64,000 bases of DNA from Pseudobutyrivibrio sp. (GTDB lineage: Bacteria > Bacillota > Clostridia > Lachnospirales > Lachnospiraceae): NCBI GenBank assembly GCA_017557435.1, contig JAFYYR010000011.1, positions 1 to 64,000 on the forward strand, in the 5' to 3' direction. Shown in pieces: positions 19,534-30,096 of this stretch. Both the position numbers and the translations under genes were made by a program. Positions within the stretch are counted from its first letter, which is position 1. Each line of letters begins with the position of its first letter. The notes beneath the pieces were generated by a model. The model searched no databases. It was not told the origin of the DNA and saw only the letters and a list, made by a program, of their open reading frames with translations.

Positions 19534-19570
19534 CAAAAAAAGAGCAGAGTAGTACAACTACTCCACTCTC
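19534..19570 (-). terminator. Terminator overlapping the guanine deaminase stop codon
   Basis: Stem GAGTAGT / ACTACTC with outer GAG/CTC pairs is followed on the minus strand by TTTTTTT. The stop codon of the guanine deaminase gene lies inside the stem. Confidence 0.85.
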
Positions 19571-20847
19571 GTATAGACCTTTTTACCCTTAACAAATTTG
19601 TCCTTAATTAATGCGTCAGCATCATTGTAGCACATTCTTTCAATGCGCTCTCTAATAGACATATCCCTCATGGAATACATCTTGCTATCATCAATAACTA
19701 TTGCATCAAATTCGTAGCCATCCTTAAATGTACCTACATTGCCGAAATACTTGCCGCCGCCTAATGTAGCCATGAAGAAAACTTCCTCAAAAGTAAGTGG
19801 CTTAACATTAGTGTCAACCAGACGGTAGTACATCTTTGATGCCTGAAGTGTAATAAGCATAGTCTTAACCAAGTTCATTGATGAGCCGGCTGCTACATCT
19901 GTACCAAGTCCCACATCGATACCTGCATCCAAGAATTTGCGAATAGGAGCAATTCCAGATGTAAGGTTCATATTAGAATCTGCACAGTGGGCAATAAAAG
20001 CACCGTGGTTCTTAAGAATCTCAATCTCTCTGTCGTCAGAATGAACACAGTGAGCCATGATTGTAGGATTCTCTGGTGTGCCCATAGTGTCAAAAATCTC
20101 GTAAGCGTTGGCATAACATGTAGACTCAGGAACAAGTTCCTTAACCCACTCTACCTCAGAATGGTTTTCTGATAAATGAGACTGAATTCTAAGGTCTTTT
20201 TCTCTAGCAAGTTCTCCCAGTCCCTTCATCAATTCATCTGAACATGATGGAATAAATCTTGGTGTTAAAATTGGCTTCGTATTTACGTATTTACCATCGA
20301 TAGCCTCAAGCCAATCTCTAGTAGCCTGGAGAGATTCCTCTGCGCTGGCCTCCTGAAGATGGTCTCCACCATTTCTATCCATGTTGACCTTGCCAACATA
20401 GGTAACGATGCCTGTGTTCTCAAGCTGATTCATAAGCTCGATTGTGGCCTCATTGTGGAGAGTGGCAAATACAACAGCTCTAGTAGAAAAGCATCTGCGC
20501 ATATCCTCTATAAAATACTGGTAAGCCTTTTTAGCGTACTCAATATCTGCGTACTTGGCCTCCTCCGGGAAAGTGTATGTGCTGAGCCAATCTAAAAGCT
20601 CTGCATCCATACCGATTCCTCTAAAGGTGTACTGAGGCGCATGGACATGCAAATCAGTCATGCCTGGGATAATAAGGCGCTCGCCGTAGTCATAGAGCTG
20701 AAGACCCTTGTACTGATCTGGCAGGTCATGGAAAGCACCCTTGCAAATGCCATCAACACATACCACGTAACCTCTGTAATATGTAGTTATTCTATTTGCT
20801 GATTCTGAGAAGGCAATGCCCCCTCGTAATACGAAACTATTATCCAT
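19558..20847 (-). CDS. guaD: Guanine deaminase
   Basis: A 429-residue amidohydrolase converting guanine to xanthine and ammonia for purine salvage or nitrogen use. Family marks: metal ligands in D-L-H-V-H-A-P-Q, P-R-F-I-P-S-C-S, Q-S-H-L-S-E-N, A-H-C-V-H and G-T-D-V-A-A-G-S-S. The C-terminal composite domain (G-T-F-K-D-G-Y-E-F-D-A-I-V-I-D) is present. It is 20 bases downstream of a small FakA-C-like gene, probably in the same operon. Other cyclic-amidine deaminases are the alternative, but P-R-F-x-P-S-C points to GuaD. Confidence 0.88.
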   Translation of the reverse strand: MDNSFVLRGGIAFSESANRITTYYRGYVVCVDGICKGAFHDLPDQYKGLQLYDYGERLIIPGMTDLHVHAPQYTFRGIGMDAELLDWLSTYTFPEEAKYADIEYAKKAYQYFIEDMRRCFSTRAVVFATLHNEATIELMNQLENTGIVTYVGKVNMDRNGGDHLQEASAEESLQATRDWLEAIDGKYVNTKPILTPRFIPSCSDELMKGLGELAREKDLRIQSHLSENHSEVEWVKELVPESTCYANAYEIFDTMGTPENPTIMAHCVHSDDREIEILKNHGAFIAHCADSNMNLTSGIAPIRKFLDAGIDVGLGTDVAAGSSMNLVKTMLITLQASKMYYRLVDTNVKPLTFEEVFFMATLGGGKYFGNVGTFKDGYEFDAIVIDDSKMYSMRDMSIRERIERMCYNDADALIKDKFVKGKKVYTRVE

Positions 20848-20867
20848 AAATACTCCAATAAAATAGC

Positions 20868-21134
20868 TTATCCCTGAAGACCCCTTGCCTGTCTATCCAT
20901 ATCTTCTACTACGATATCGTAAATCTCGCCAAGGCTGCGGCAATACTCTAAAACCTTCCATGGCTCGTTTGTGTGATAGTGAATCTTAATAAGCTCCTCA
21001 TCACCTACTGCAAGAAGACTATCTCCTACAAAGTTCTCAGTGATGTAGTCGTTGATCTCATCCTCGTCAAGATCCTCGCCCTCAATGAGAAGCTGTGTGT
21101 CATATCTGAATTCGATTGTCTGCTCTGGTAACAT
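20868..21134 (-). CDS. Stand-alone FakA/DAK C-terminal-like domain protein
   Basis: An 88-residue protein resembling part of the C-terminal domain of FakA (the fatty-acid kinase/DegV partner) and DAK-phosphatase proteins: F-R-Y-D-T-Q-L-L-I-E-G, G-D-S-L-L-A-V-G-D-E-E-L-I-K-I-H-Y-H-T-N-E-P and K-V-L-E-Y-C. In full-length FakA this follows the kinase and middle domains, which are absent. It has a good ribosome site (GGAGGAATTA) and intact ends, so it seems a genuine small protein. Its role, and any link to guanine deaminase, are unknown. Confidence 0.7.
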   Translation of the reverse strand: MLPEQTIEFRYDTQLLIEGEDLDEDEINDYITENFVGDSLLAVGDEELIKIHYHTNEPWKVLEYCRSLGEIYDIVVEDMDRQARGLQG

Positions 21135-21234
21135 ATTAATTCCTCCGAAAAATTAAAGTTAGGCAAGTATAACTTTGCCTACATCACATACTTTATCACA
21201 AGCGCATAAAAAAAGCGAGTAGGATAAACAATAC

Positions 21235-21308
21235 GAAAGAGACGCCAGCGGAGCGTCTCTTTCAAAAGGGAGAATAATGTTATGAAAAAATTGTATCTCT
21301 CTCGAGAT
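21235..21308 (+). ncRNA. Two-hairpin element, copy A
   Basis: An 11-bp stem (GAAAGAGACGC / GCGTCTCTTTC) with a loop containing GCGG is followed by a 27-nt linker (21264-21290) identical to the one in copy B at 55422-55448, then a 5-bp stem ATCTC / GAGAT. The linker contains GGGAG-AATA-ATG and a second ATG that could start a 21-residue peptide (M-K-K-L-Y-L-S...). No gene follows in this direction before the minus-strand pyk gene ends at 21477. It may be a small RNA, a leader-peptide cassette or a mobile structured repeat. The rest of 21135-21476 has no gene. Confidence 0.6.
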
Positions 21309-21476
21309 GAGTATATATTAACTGATATTTTTGTTCAAGTAGTGTAAAAAGTGTGAATTGTCTGTGAATTATCCAATCCGTCTGACAACATTATCTCCCG
21401 ATAGGTTATTAATTTATATAACGCCCTACTAAATCACGATTTAATCGCAGGCTCTCATTAGCCTTATGACATTAAT

Positions 21477-22895
21477 TTAGTCATTAATTGTCTCAACCTT
21501 GATTGTGTTAGTGTTTCCACTGTGTCCGTCGATTGGGCCACCTGTAAGAACTACGCTATCACCCTTCTTAAGGTTAAGCATTGACTTAGCACGTCCTAAT
21601 GCATAGTAGAACATAACATCAAGTGATGTGAACTTATCAACGAGAACTGGTGTAACACCCCAGCTAAGTGCAAGCTTTCTCCATACCTTTTTGTCTGTTG
21701 TCATAGCGATTGTATCAACTGGGCAACGGAAACGGCTTACGCGACGAGCTGTGTAACCTGACATTGTGCAAGCTACGATAGCCTTAGCGTTAACGTCGAT
21801 TGCCATTGAACATGTTGAGTGACAAACAGCATCTGGAGTAGACTTAATCTCAATCTCTTCCTTATGGAAACGTCCCTCGTAATTAATATCATTCTCTGTA
21901 GTCTCAGCGATCTCAGCCATTGTAGCAACAGCCTGAACTGGGTACTTACCCTGTGCACTCTCACCTGAAAGCATAATAGCTGAAGTACCATCATATACAG
22001 CGTTAGCAACGTCGGAAATCTCAGCACGTGTTGGACGTGGATTAGAGATCATTGACTCAAGCATCTCTGTAGCAGTAACAACTCTCTTACCAAGAGCTCT
22101 AGCCTTAGAGATAAGCTCCTTCTGAACAGCTGGAAGCTTAACAAATGGAATCTCAACACCTAAGTCACCACGAGCAACCATGATACCGTTGGCAATCTCA
22201 AGAATCTCTTCTACATTGTCAACACCTGGCTGGTTCTCAATCTTAGCGATAACCTCAACATTCTCTCCACCATTCTCGTCAAGGAATGTTCTAAGCTCAA
22301 TCATATCCTGCTTTGTTGAAACGAATGAAGCAGCGATGAAATCAATGTCATTGTCGATACCAAAGAGAATGTCCTTCTTGTCCTGCTCTGAAAGATAAGG
22401 ACCTGACATTACCTTGTTAGGGAAGCTCATAGACTTCTTGTTGCTCATAGTTCCGCCAGTAGTACACTTTGTAATAACATCGTGACCCTTGATATCAGTA
22501 ACCTCGAAGAACACGATACCGTTACATACTGAAAGTGTGTCACCTACTGAAAGATCATTGTGAAGGTTCTTGTGAGTAACTGAAACTCGTGTCTCATCAC
22601 CCTCAACATCATCTGTTGTAAATATAAATGTATCTCCCTCTTTTACAGTTACAGAGCCGTCCTTAAATGTGCGGATACGGTACTCTGGTCCCTTTGTATC
22701 AAGAAGAATGGCAATTGGAAGATTAAGCTTCTTGCGAACCTTCTTAACTAAATCCATCTTCATGCCCTGCTCTTCATGATCACCATGAGAGAAATTCATT
22801 CTTGCCACATTCATACCAGCCTTAGCCATTGCTGTGAGGGTCTCCTCATTCATGCTAGCTGGTCCGATTGTACAAATAATCTTAGTTTTTCTCAT
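21477..22895 (-). CDS. pyk: Pyruvate kinase
   Basis: A 472-residue glycolytic enzyme making ATP and pyruvate from PEP. It has M-R-K-T-K-I-I-C-T-I-G-P-A-S, the R-M-N-F-S-H-G substrate motif and the signature I-I-A-K-I-E-N-Q. It also has M-V-A-R-G-D-L-G-V-E-I-P and the A-T-E-M-L-E-S-M active-site helix. It lacks the extra C-terminal PEP-utiliser-like domain seen in bacilli. It is probably transcribed alone. Confidence 0.96.
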   Translation of the reverse strand: MRKTKIICTIGPASMNEETLTAMAKAGMNVARMNFSHGDHEEQGMKMDLVKKVRKKLNLPIAILLDTKGPEYRIRTFKDGSVTVKEGDTFIFTTDDVEGDETRVSVTHKNLHNDLSVGDTLSVCNGIVFFEVTDIKGHDVITKCTTGGTMSNKKSMSFPNKVMSGPYLSEQDKKDILFGIDNDIDFIAASFVSTKQDMIELRTFLDENGGENVEVIAKIENQPGVDNVEEILEIANGIMVARGDLGVEIPFVKLPAVQKELISKARALGKRVVTATEMLESMISNPRPTRAEISDVANAVYDGTSAIMLSGESAQGKYPVQAVATMAEIAETTENDINYEGRFHKEEIEIKSTPDAVCHSTCSMAIDVNAKAIVACTMSGYTARRVSRFRCPVDTIAMTTDKKVWRKLALSWGVTPVLVDKFTSLDVMFYYALGRAKSMLNLKKGDSVVLTGGPIDGHSGNTNTIKVETIND

Positions 22896-23100
22896 AAAAT
22901 ACTCCTCTATAAAAACTCAAAAATAGTTTACGTAAAAAAACGAAATCCGTTCTATAATATCATCATTTTAGATTAGAGTAAACAAATATTTAATCAAGAT
23001 TGTCATGTCCAAAAGACTTCCATTATGAATACGGGTAGAGGAACTGTGAATAGTAACTGTAAATAATAACTGCAAATTATTATACATAAAAAATGTGTTT

Positions 23101-23820
23101 TTAATGCCACCTCTTAATAGAAGTCTGACTCCAACCAGCATCTTCTTTTTCTTTTGGATTTCTCTTCACTCCTATATCTATGGCATCCTCCGCTCTAAGG
23201 AGCTTTGCCATCTCCGGTCTGAAGGTTGAAGGAATAGAGCATCCAAAGAGCTCACTGCCGTCCCCTCTAAAGGTACTCCTCACAAGTCTCACAGGAACTG
23301 AGATTCCATCACCAAAATCGATTCTTATAGGCTGTGAAGGAATGAGATTTATCTGCTTTTTCACAGTGACTCCCACACCGCCGTAGGAAATGTCCACTGT
23401 GGTGGCAGGAAACTTATTGTCCCCCTGTAAAATAGTAACGGCTCTTGCAATAGGAAATCTCTTGTGACGGCGCCTTTCTGTCTCATCGCCAAAGGCCTTT
23501 CTGGAAATCACAAGATGCTCCTTTTTGCCATTGGCTCCAAAGACTGTAATTACCTTTACATTGCTCCAGCTGTAAGCCTGGCGGCCGCTGGTGCAAAATA
23601 GTGTCATTTTATTATGATTAAAAGCCCAATTAAGCTTTACAGTTTTCCCCTTGAAATTGAAGCGAATGCTCTCACAACCAACAAAGGCATACTTTCTCAG
23701 ATTGCTTCTTGAAGGAGGCAATAGGACAAGCTTTGGTATGATAGGAATGTCTATTTTTTTCTTACCTTTTGAAACTCTGATGTATGGTTTGTTAAGTGTT
23801 GTTAAGTCTGATATTTTCAT
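23101..23820 (-). CDS. PilZ-domain c-di-GMP-binding protein
   Basis: A 239-residue protein. The N-terminal half (1-110) is a beta-rich domain of unknown type. The C-terminal half is PilZ: the R-R-H-K-R motif at 117-121 and D-I-S-Y-G-G at 143-148 are the two c-di-GMP contact motifs. The architecture resembles YcgR-type flagellar brakes but is not clearly orthologous. It acts in the cytoplasm. The EAL-GGDEF protein at 49.3 kb could supply or remove its ligand. The gap 22896-23100 holds no gene. Confidence 0.85.
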   Translation of the reverse strand: MKISDLTTLNKPYIRVSKGKKKIDIPIIPKLVLLPPSRSNLRKYAFVGCESIRFNFKGKTVKLNWAFNHNKMTLFCTSGRQAYSWSNVKVITVFGANGKKEHLVISRKAFGDETERRRHKRFPIARAVTILQGDNKFPATTVDISYGGVGVTVKKQINLIPSQPIRIDFGDGISVPVRLVRSTFRGDGSELFGCSIPSTFRPEMAKLLRAEDAIDIGVKRNPKEKEDAGWSQTSIKRWH

Positions 23821-23916
23821 AGGCTCAAAGCCCCCCTTCTTATTATAAGGATACTATAAGTGGTAATTAAACATCAAGAGTGGTAAACTGTTGTCCTTGC
23901 AAGGAGGATTTTGTTT

Positions 23917-24915
23917 ATGAAAAAAACTTTGTACTTAGTTCTTGCTGCATGCCTTATGATGGCAACTGTTTCATGCGGCAAGCAAGAATCAACAACCAGT
24001 ACCCCAACTGGTACAGAGACAGAACAGACACCTGCTAACCAAAATCCAGAGGCAGATAAGTATGACAGTCTTTACGATGCATTCTTAAATGGCGCTGCTA
24101 CTCTTAGCACTGACTACTATCTCAACAATGCTTCTGAGACTGGTTCTGGCTACGAGAACGATTTCTTTTCGATTATCGCTGGTGATGAGCTCACACTTCC
24201 AGAAATGGTAGAGACTCTTAACGAGGGATTTATGGATGAAGAGGGATTTTTCGCACATGAGGAAATTTCTTCTATTAGCTATTCATATTTAGACTGTGGT
24301 AAGGATGGAGAAAAAGAATTAGCTCTTAAATTTGTTTGCCCAGTTGTAGAGCCTGATTCAAACATTGTCTTAGTAATTAAGGAAATAGATTCAAAGCTTC
24401 AGGTTGTTTACGCAGTTTGCTCATGGTCTAGAAGTGAGACCACAATCAATGAAAATGGTTACATCTACAGTGGCGGAAGCGGCAGTGCTACAGACCACAT
24501 TAGTGATGCGGCTTTAATCGATGCCGATGGCAATTATCAGTTTGGTTATATCCTTTCTGAATCATCTGATTTGGAGAGCTTTGGATATTCTTATGACCAC
24601 GAGGATTTCGACGCATCTACACTTGAGGGAACTCTCTGTGTATACGAGTTACGCTTAACATATGAGCCAGGAGCTGACAAGCCATCTGACTACTTCTCTT
24701 ATGAAGTTTACGACAGTGATACATATGAAAAATTGGATGTGCCAAATCTCTACACAGATAGCCCATACAAGGATGTGATGGATAGCTTTACAACAATTGA
24801 GTTTGTTCCTTATGATGAACTTGATCAGGTTATCAGCAAAAAGCTTGATTCTATCGGAGCTACACAAGATGTTATAGATGCTAGTCCACTTGAATTTACA
24901 GAGATTGCTCTATAA
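23917..24915 (+). CDS. Secreted lipoprotein of unknown function
   Basis: A 332-residue protein with a lipoprotein signal: M-K-K-T-L-Y, a hydrophobic core and T-V-S-C with Cys 20. A low-complexity T/E/Q/N/P linker (25-45) follows, then an acidic Y/D/E/S-rich domain. No catalytic motif is recognised. I start at the ATG at 23917 with AGGAGG nine bases upstream; an in-frame TTG at 23911 is too close to that site. It is monocistronic and ends with a strong terminator. Two AGTGGTAA motifs lie just upstream at about 23856 and 23879. Confidence 0.75.
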   Translation: MKKTLYLVLAACLMMATVSCGKQESTTSTPTGTETEQTPANQNPEADKYDSLYDAFLNGAATLSTDYYLNNASETGSGYENDFFSIIAGDELTLPEMVETLNEGFMDEEGFFAHEEISSISYSYLDCGKDGEKELALKFVCPVVEPDSNIVLVIKEIDSKLQVVYAVCSWSRSETTINENGYIYSGGSGSATDHISDAALIDADGNYQFGYILSESSDLESFGYSYDHEDFDASTLEGTLCVYELRLTYEPGADKPSDYFSYEVYDSDTYEKLDVPNLYTDSPYKDVMDSFTTIEFVPYDELDQVISKKLDSIGATQDVIDASPLEFTEIAL

Positions 24916-24934
24916 AAGAATTTAAGAAAAAATT

Positions 24935-24960
24935 AAGGCTGCCCGAGGGCAGCCTTTTTT
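24935..24960 (+). terminator. Terminator between the lipoprotein gene and eno
   Basis: A 10-bp stem (AAGGCTGCCC / GGGCAGCCTT) with a 2-nt spacer runs into TTTTTT. An A-rich flank on the other side allows use by the converging eno transcript too. Confidence 0.9.
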
Positions 24961-24967
24961 AGTCTAA

Positions 24968-26290
<1,323 letters not shown>

Positions 26291-26347
26291 TTATTTTTAG
26301 TTATCTATTCAATCTCTTTCAAAAGAGCGAATAAATCTGGAGAAGAA

Positions 26348-26505
26348 GAGCTCCTACACATTGCAGGAAGTAGCAATTCCTGCAAGTGCAATCATGTGAG
26401 TAGCAATCACACAAATAATTATTATTTGAGAATAATAAAAAGGAGCTCTGCAATGATTTACACATAGTTAGCATATTCTAACTATAAGTAGACTAGCAGA
26501 ACTCC
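26348..26505 (-). other. Structured region upstream of eno with mutually exclusive pairings
   Basis: On the minus strand three arms can pair in two ways. Arm 1 (26496-26505) pairs with arm 2 (26442-26451) to make a stem followed by TTTTTATT, enclosing an ATAGTTAG/CTAACTAT hairpin. Arm 2 (AGGAGCTC) can instead pair with arm 3 (GAGCTCCT, 26348-26355), enclosing two hairpins with the same 9-nt loop AGTAGCAAT on the plus strand (26361-26385 and 26395-26411). The first form may be the terminator of the riboflavin-transporter gene. The second would be part of the eno leader. No known riboswitch class is recognised. Confidence 0.6.
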
Positions 26506-26554
26506 CTTGAATTCGCAATAACTATAAACCTTTAGTAAATGAGAATTTTTCTCG

Positions 26555-27205
26555 TTAATTTTTGCCCTTAAGAAGAGGTCTAAGTGGCTGATAAATAAGT
26601 ACTGTAATAACTGCTGAGATAAGGCCCTTTACAAATGTAAATGGCACGTTAAAGAATAAAATGCACTTAGCAATTGAGTTATCCAAATTCATGAATGGGA
26701 AAAACTTATCTGCTACTTCTTGATACATTCCAATTAATGCTTCTTTTGCGAAACCAACCTTGTAGTACATTGGGTAAATAATATAAAGATTTGAAGGAAG
26801 TGCTACAATTGACATTACGATTACGCCAACGAAAGCTCCCAAAATAGCATTCTTCTTTGTCTTCTTTATATTATAAATGAGACCCGCAGGTAATACAAAT
26901 GATGTACATAAAATAAAATTTGAAATTTCTCCAATAAAGTTCGATGAAGAAACTGGAAGATGCATCAAGTTTTTAATTAAACTTACTGCAGCACCCCAAA
27001 CTGGTCCTAATGCAAAAGATGCAATTAAGGCTGGTAAATCTGATGCATCAAGCTTTAAGAAAAATGGAACAAATGGAACACTAAAATCCAGATACATAAG
27101 AATAAAACCTATAGCTGAAAGCATAGCGGTTACTGTCATTTTTCTTACGTTTACTTTTCTAGCAGACTTTTCATTTTTTGTTGATATTGGTTTTGATAAA
27201 TCCAT
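26555..27205 (-). CDS. ribU: ECF transporter riboflavin-binding S component
   Basis: A 216-residue membrane protein with about six segments. It has the S-component opening A-M-L-S-A-I-G-F-I-L-M-Y-L-D and D-A-S-D-L-P-A-L-I-A-S-F-A-L-G-P-V-W-G, typical of RibU. It captures riboflavin and works with a shared ECF energising module not in this window. The assignment is strengthened by the FMN riboswitch directly upstream. A charged N-terminal tail (about 25 residues) precedes the first helix. Confidence 0.93.
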   Translation of the reverse strand: MDLSKPISTKNEKSARKVNVRKMTVTAMLSAIGFILMYLDFSVPFVPFFLKLDASDLPALIASFALGPVWGAAVSLIKNLMHLPVSSSNFIGEISNFILCTSFVLPAGLIYNIKKTKKNAILGAFVGVIVMSIVALPSNLYIIYPMYYKVGFAKEALIGMYQEVADKFFPFMNLDNSIAKCILFFNVPFTFVKGLISAVITVLIYQPLRPLLKGKN

Positions 27206-27283
27206 AATGGACCTCCTAAAAAAATATTATTACATTACATAGGAATCTCCACTTCTATTTTTTTAATCATTAAAAATCAGATA

Positions 27284-27313
27284 TTAAAAAAGCCCCGAGA
27301 TTATCTCAGGGCT
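27284..27313 (-). terminator. Expression-platform terminator of the FMN riboswitch
   Basis: Stem AGCCCCGAG / CTCAGGGCT (27291-27313) is followed on the minus strand by TTTTTT. It lies between the aptamer and ribU, as expected for FMN-induced termination. Confidence 0.85.
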
Positions 27314-27344
27314 AAACGTACATTAATAATAAATATATCTGCAC

Positions 27345-27468
27345 ATCTTCTTTCATCCAGACTATACTGTCGGTACTGGAATCACACCAGTTCAGTCCCT
27401 AAGGACTCGCGGACTATACCGCCGGTCAGGAATTGAAAGCCTACGCCTTCGCACCTTGCCCTGAAGAT
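27345..27468 (-). promoter_or_regulatory. FMN riboswitch (RFN element) controlling ribU
   Basis: On the minus strand the conserved RFN blocks are in order: ATCTTCAGGGCA, CCTGACCGGCGGT, AGTCCGCGAG, GGTGTGATTCCAGTACCGACAGT, AGTCTGGATGAAAGAAGAT, the last closing with the first. When FMN binds, the downstream terminator should form and reduce riboflavin uptake. Confidence 0.95.
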
Positions 27469-27532
27469 TTCCTATTTAATTCATGATTACTATACTACAT
27501 TGTACACAATTAATCAATCATTTCTTTTGCTA

Positions 27533-30070
27533 TTATTTAATCCCGCAGAATTCGTATCCGGCGTCCTCTACAGCTGCCTTAAGGTCTGCCTCAGCAACAT
27601 CAGATGATGTCTTAAGAGTTACAAGATTAGCCTCGTGATTAGCTGTTGCCTCCTCTACTCCAGAGATTTTCTCAAGTGCTTCCTTTACGTGTGCCTCGCA
27701 GTGTGCGCACATCATTCCCTTTACTGTGATTTCCATATTGTTATTGTCCTCCTTAATTAATAGTGGCTCATGGCCAAGTGCATTTTTAAGTGGTTTATCA
27801 TTTCCCTTAACGAATGGATCAAAAAGATTTAGTCTAAGTGCATTTGCTACTACGCAAAAGCTTGATAAGCTCATGGCTGCTGCTCCAAACATTGGATTAA
27901 GTGTCCAGCCAAAGGCATAGATGTAAGCTCCTGCTGCAAGTGGAATTCCAATTACATTGTAGATAAATGCCCAGAATAAATTCTCATGAATATTTCTAAG
28001 TGTGGCGCGGCTGAGCCTGATGGCAGCTACCACGTCAGTGATGCGGCTCTTCATAAGCACCACATCGGCAGCATCTATAGCTACGTCAGTACCTGCTCCG
28101 ATGGCAATTCCCATGTCAGCTCTAGTCAGGGCTGGTGCGTCATTAATTCCATCGCCAACCATTGCAACCTTGCCAAATTTCTGAAGTTCCTTGATAACAG
28201 CTTCCTTACCATCTGGCTTAACTCCAGCGATAACCTCGTCCACTCCTGCGTCAGCAGCTATTGCCTTTGCAGTGCGCTCATTGTCGCCTGTGAGCATAAC
28301 CACGTGGATGCCTAGATTCTTAAGCTCCTTAATTGCAACATCAGAGTCTTCCTTAATAACATCAGCAACTGAAATGATTCCAAGGAATCCATTTTCCTGT
28401 CCGAAGAAAAGTGGTGTCTCACCCTTTTCTGAAAGCTCATCAGCAAGGCTTCTTGCATACTCTGGAATCTCTACCTTGTCAGAAACAAACTCATAGTTGC
28501 CGCCATAGACCATCTGGTCGTCAAGCTTGGCCATAAGTCCATTTCCAGAAACAGTGGTAAAATCTGTTACCTCAGCTGGCTCTTCTGAAAGCTCCAAACC
28601 ATAGGCAACTATAGCCTTTGCCAGTGGATGCTCCGATTTGCGTTCAAGTGCTAATGCAGCTCTTAGCAAATCAATATCTTCCACGCCTTCTGCCTCGAAA
28701 AATCCGATAACCTTTGGCTCACCCTTAGTGATAGTACCAGTCTTATCAAGGGCAACTATCTGAATCTTGCCAGTCTCCTCTAGAGAAACTGCAGTCTTAA
28801 ACATGATGCCGTGTCTTGCTCCCATGCCATTTCCAACCATGATTGCAACAGGAGTTGCCAGTCCAAGAGCACATGGGCAGCTGATTACTAGAACAGAAAT
28901 TGCTCTTGCAAGGGCATATCCAAATGTCTGTCCCACAAGCATCCAGATAATAAATGTGATAATTGCAATAACTATTACAACTGGAACAAATACGCCGGAA
29001 ACTGTATCTGCAATTTTTGCAATAGGTGCCTTTGTGGCTGCAGCATCGCTAACCATCTGAATAATCTGAGAAAGTGTTGTGTCCTTACCAACTCTTGTGG
29101 CCTCGCAAACCATGTAACCACTTTCACTTGTGGTTGCAGCTGAAACAGTATCCCCAACTTTTTTATCAACAGGAATACTCTCTCCTGTGAGGGCTGATTC
29201 ATTTACAGCACCATTACCCTCTACCAGTATTCCGTCTACTGGAATATTCTCTCCAGCTCTCACTGCAAATCTATCTCCGATTTTAACCTGCTCAATAGGA
29301 ACCACCTGCTCCTTGCCATCTCTGATTACTGTGGCAGTCTTTGGGGCAAGCTTCATCAAATCCTTGAGAGCGTTAGTTGTACGGCCCTTTGAAATGGACT
29401 CTAGAAGCTTTCCTACTGTAATAAGTGTAAGAATCATGGCTGCTGATTCAAAATAGAAATCATTCATCAGAGCCATCACAGCGTCCTTATCACCATCTAG
29501 CTGAGCAAGTGTCATAGCATATACAGCGTATACACTGTAAATAAAAGATGCGGCTGAACCAAGTGCCACAAGGGTATCCATGTTAGGAGCCCTGTGCAAA
29601 AGTCCCCTGAAACCGCTGATGAAAAACTTCTGATTAACCACCATGATAGCAGCAGAAATAATCATCTCATAAATGCCCATTCCAATGTGATTGCCATCCA
29701 TAAATCCTGGCAGTGGCCAATCCCATATCATGTGCCCCATGCTTACATATAAAAGAGGAATCAGTAAAATAACTGATGCTATAAGCCTCTTTCTAATAGC
29801 TGGAGTCTCCTTATCTTTTAACTCCTCGTCATAATTAGGCACAGCTGAATTACCTGCATCTGCTGACCCTTCAGTCTTTTTGCTAGCTCCATAGCCAGCA
29901 TCCTCCAATGCCTTAATAATAGCAGCCGGATCTGCGCTACCCTCAACTCCCATGGAGTTGGTAAGCAAGCTAACTGAACAGCTCTCTACGCCTGGCACAG
30001 CAGAAACTGCCTTTTCTACTCTGGCCTGGCAGGCCGCACAGCTCATACCTGTAACATTATATTTTTCCAT
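27533..30070 (-). CDS. copA: Copper-exporting P1B-type ATPase with N- and C-terminal HMA domains
   Basis: An 845-residue pump. An N-terminal HMA domain (GMSCAAC near residue 8) is followed by eight membrane helices with the copper site S-C-P-C-A-L-G. The actuator T-G-E-S, phosphorylation D-K-T-G-T and hinge G-D-G-I-N-D-A-P-A-L are all present. A second HMA domain (GMMCAHC, about 780-845) is fused at the C-terminus, where related genomes often encode a separate CopZ chaperone. It exports Cu(I) from the cytoplasm. It lies 26 bases downstream of csoR, in the same transcript. Confidence 0.94.
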   Translation of the reverse strand: MEKYNVTGMSCAACQARVEKAVSAVPGVESCSVSLLTNSMGVEGSADPAAIIKALEDAGYGASKKTEGSADAGNSAVPNYDEELKDKETPAIRKRLIASVILLIPLLYVSMGHMIWDWPLPGFMDGNHIGMGIYEMIISAAIMVVNQKFFISGFRGLLHRAPNMDTLVALGSAASFIYSVYAVYAMTLAQLDGDKDAVMALMNDFYFESAAMILTLITVGKLLESISKGRTTNALKDLMKLAPKTATVIRDGKEQVVPIEQVKIGDRFAVRAGENIPVDGILVEGNGAVNESALTGESIPVDKKVGDTVSAATTSESGYMVCEATRVGKDTTLSQIIQMVSDAAATKAPIAKIADTVSGVFVPVVIVIAIITFIIWMLVGQTFGYALARAISVLVISCPCALGLATPVAIMVGNGMGARHGIMFKTAVSLEETGKIQIVALDKTGTITKGEPKVIGFFEAEGVEDIDLLRAALALERKSEHPLAKAIVAYGLELSEEPAEVTDFTTVSGNGLMAKLDDQMVYGGNYEFVSDKVEIPEYARSLADELSEKGETPLFFGQENGFLGIISVADVIKEDSDVAIKELKNLGIHVVMLTGDNERTAKAIAADAGVDEVIAGVKPDGKEAVIKELQKFGKVAMVGDGINDAPALTRADMGIAIGAGTDVAIDAADVVLMKSRITDVVAAIRLSRATLRNIHENLFWAFIYNVIGIPLAAGAYIYAFGWTLNPMFGAAAMSLSSFCVVANALRLNLFDPFVKGNDKPLKNALGHEPLLIKEDNNNMEITVKGMMCAHCEAHVKEALEKISGVEEATANHEANLVTLKTSSDVAEADLKAAVEDAGYEFCGIK

Positions 30071-30096
30071 TTATAAAACCTCACTATACCGGACTA

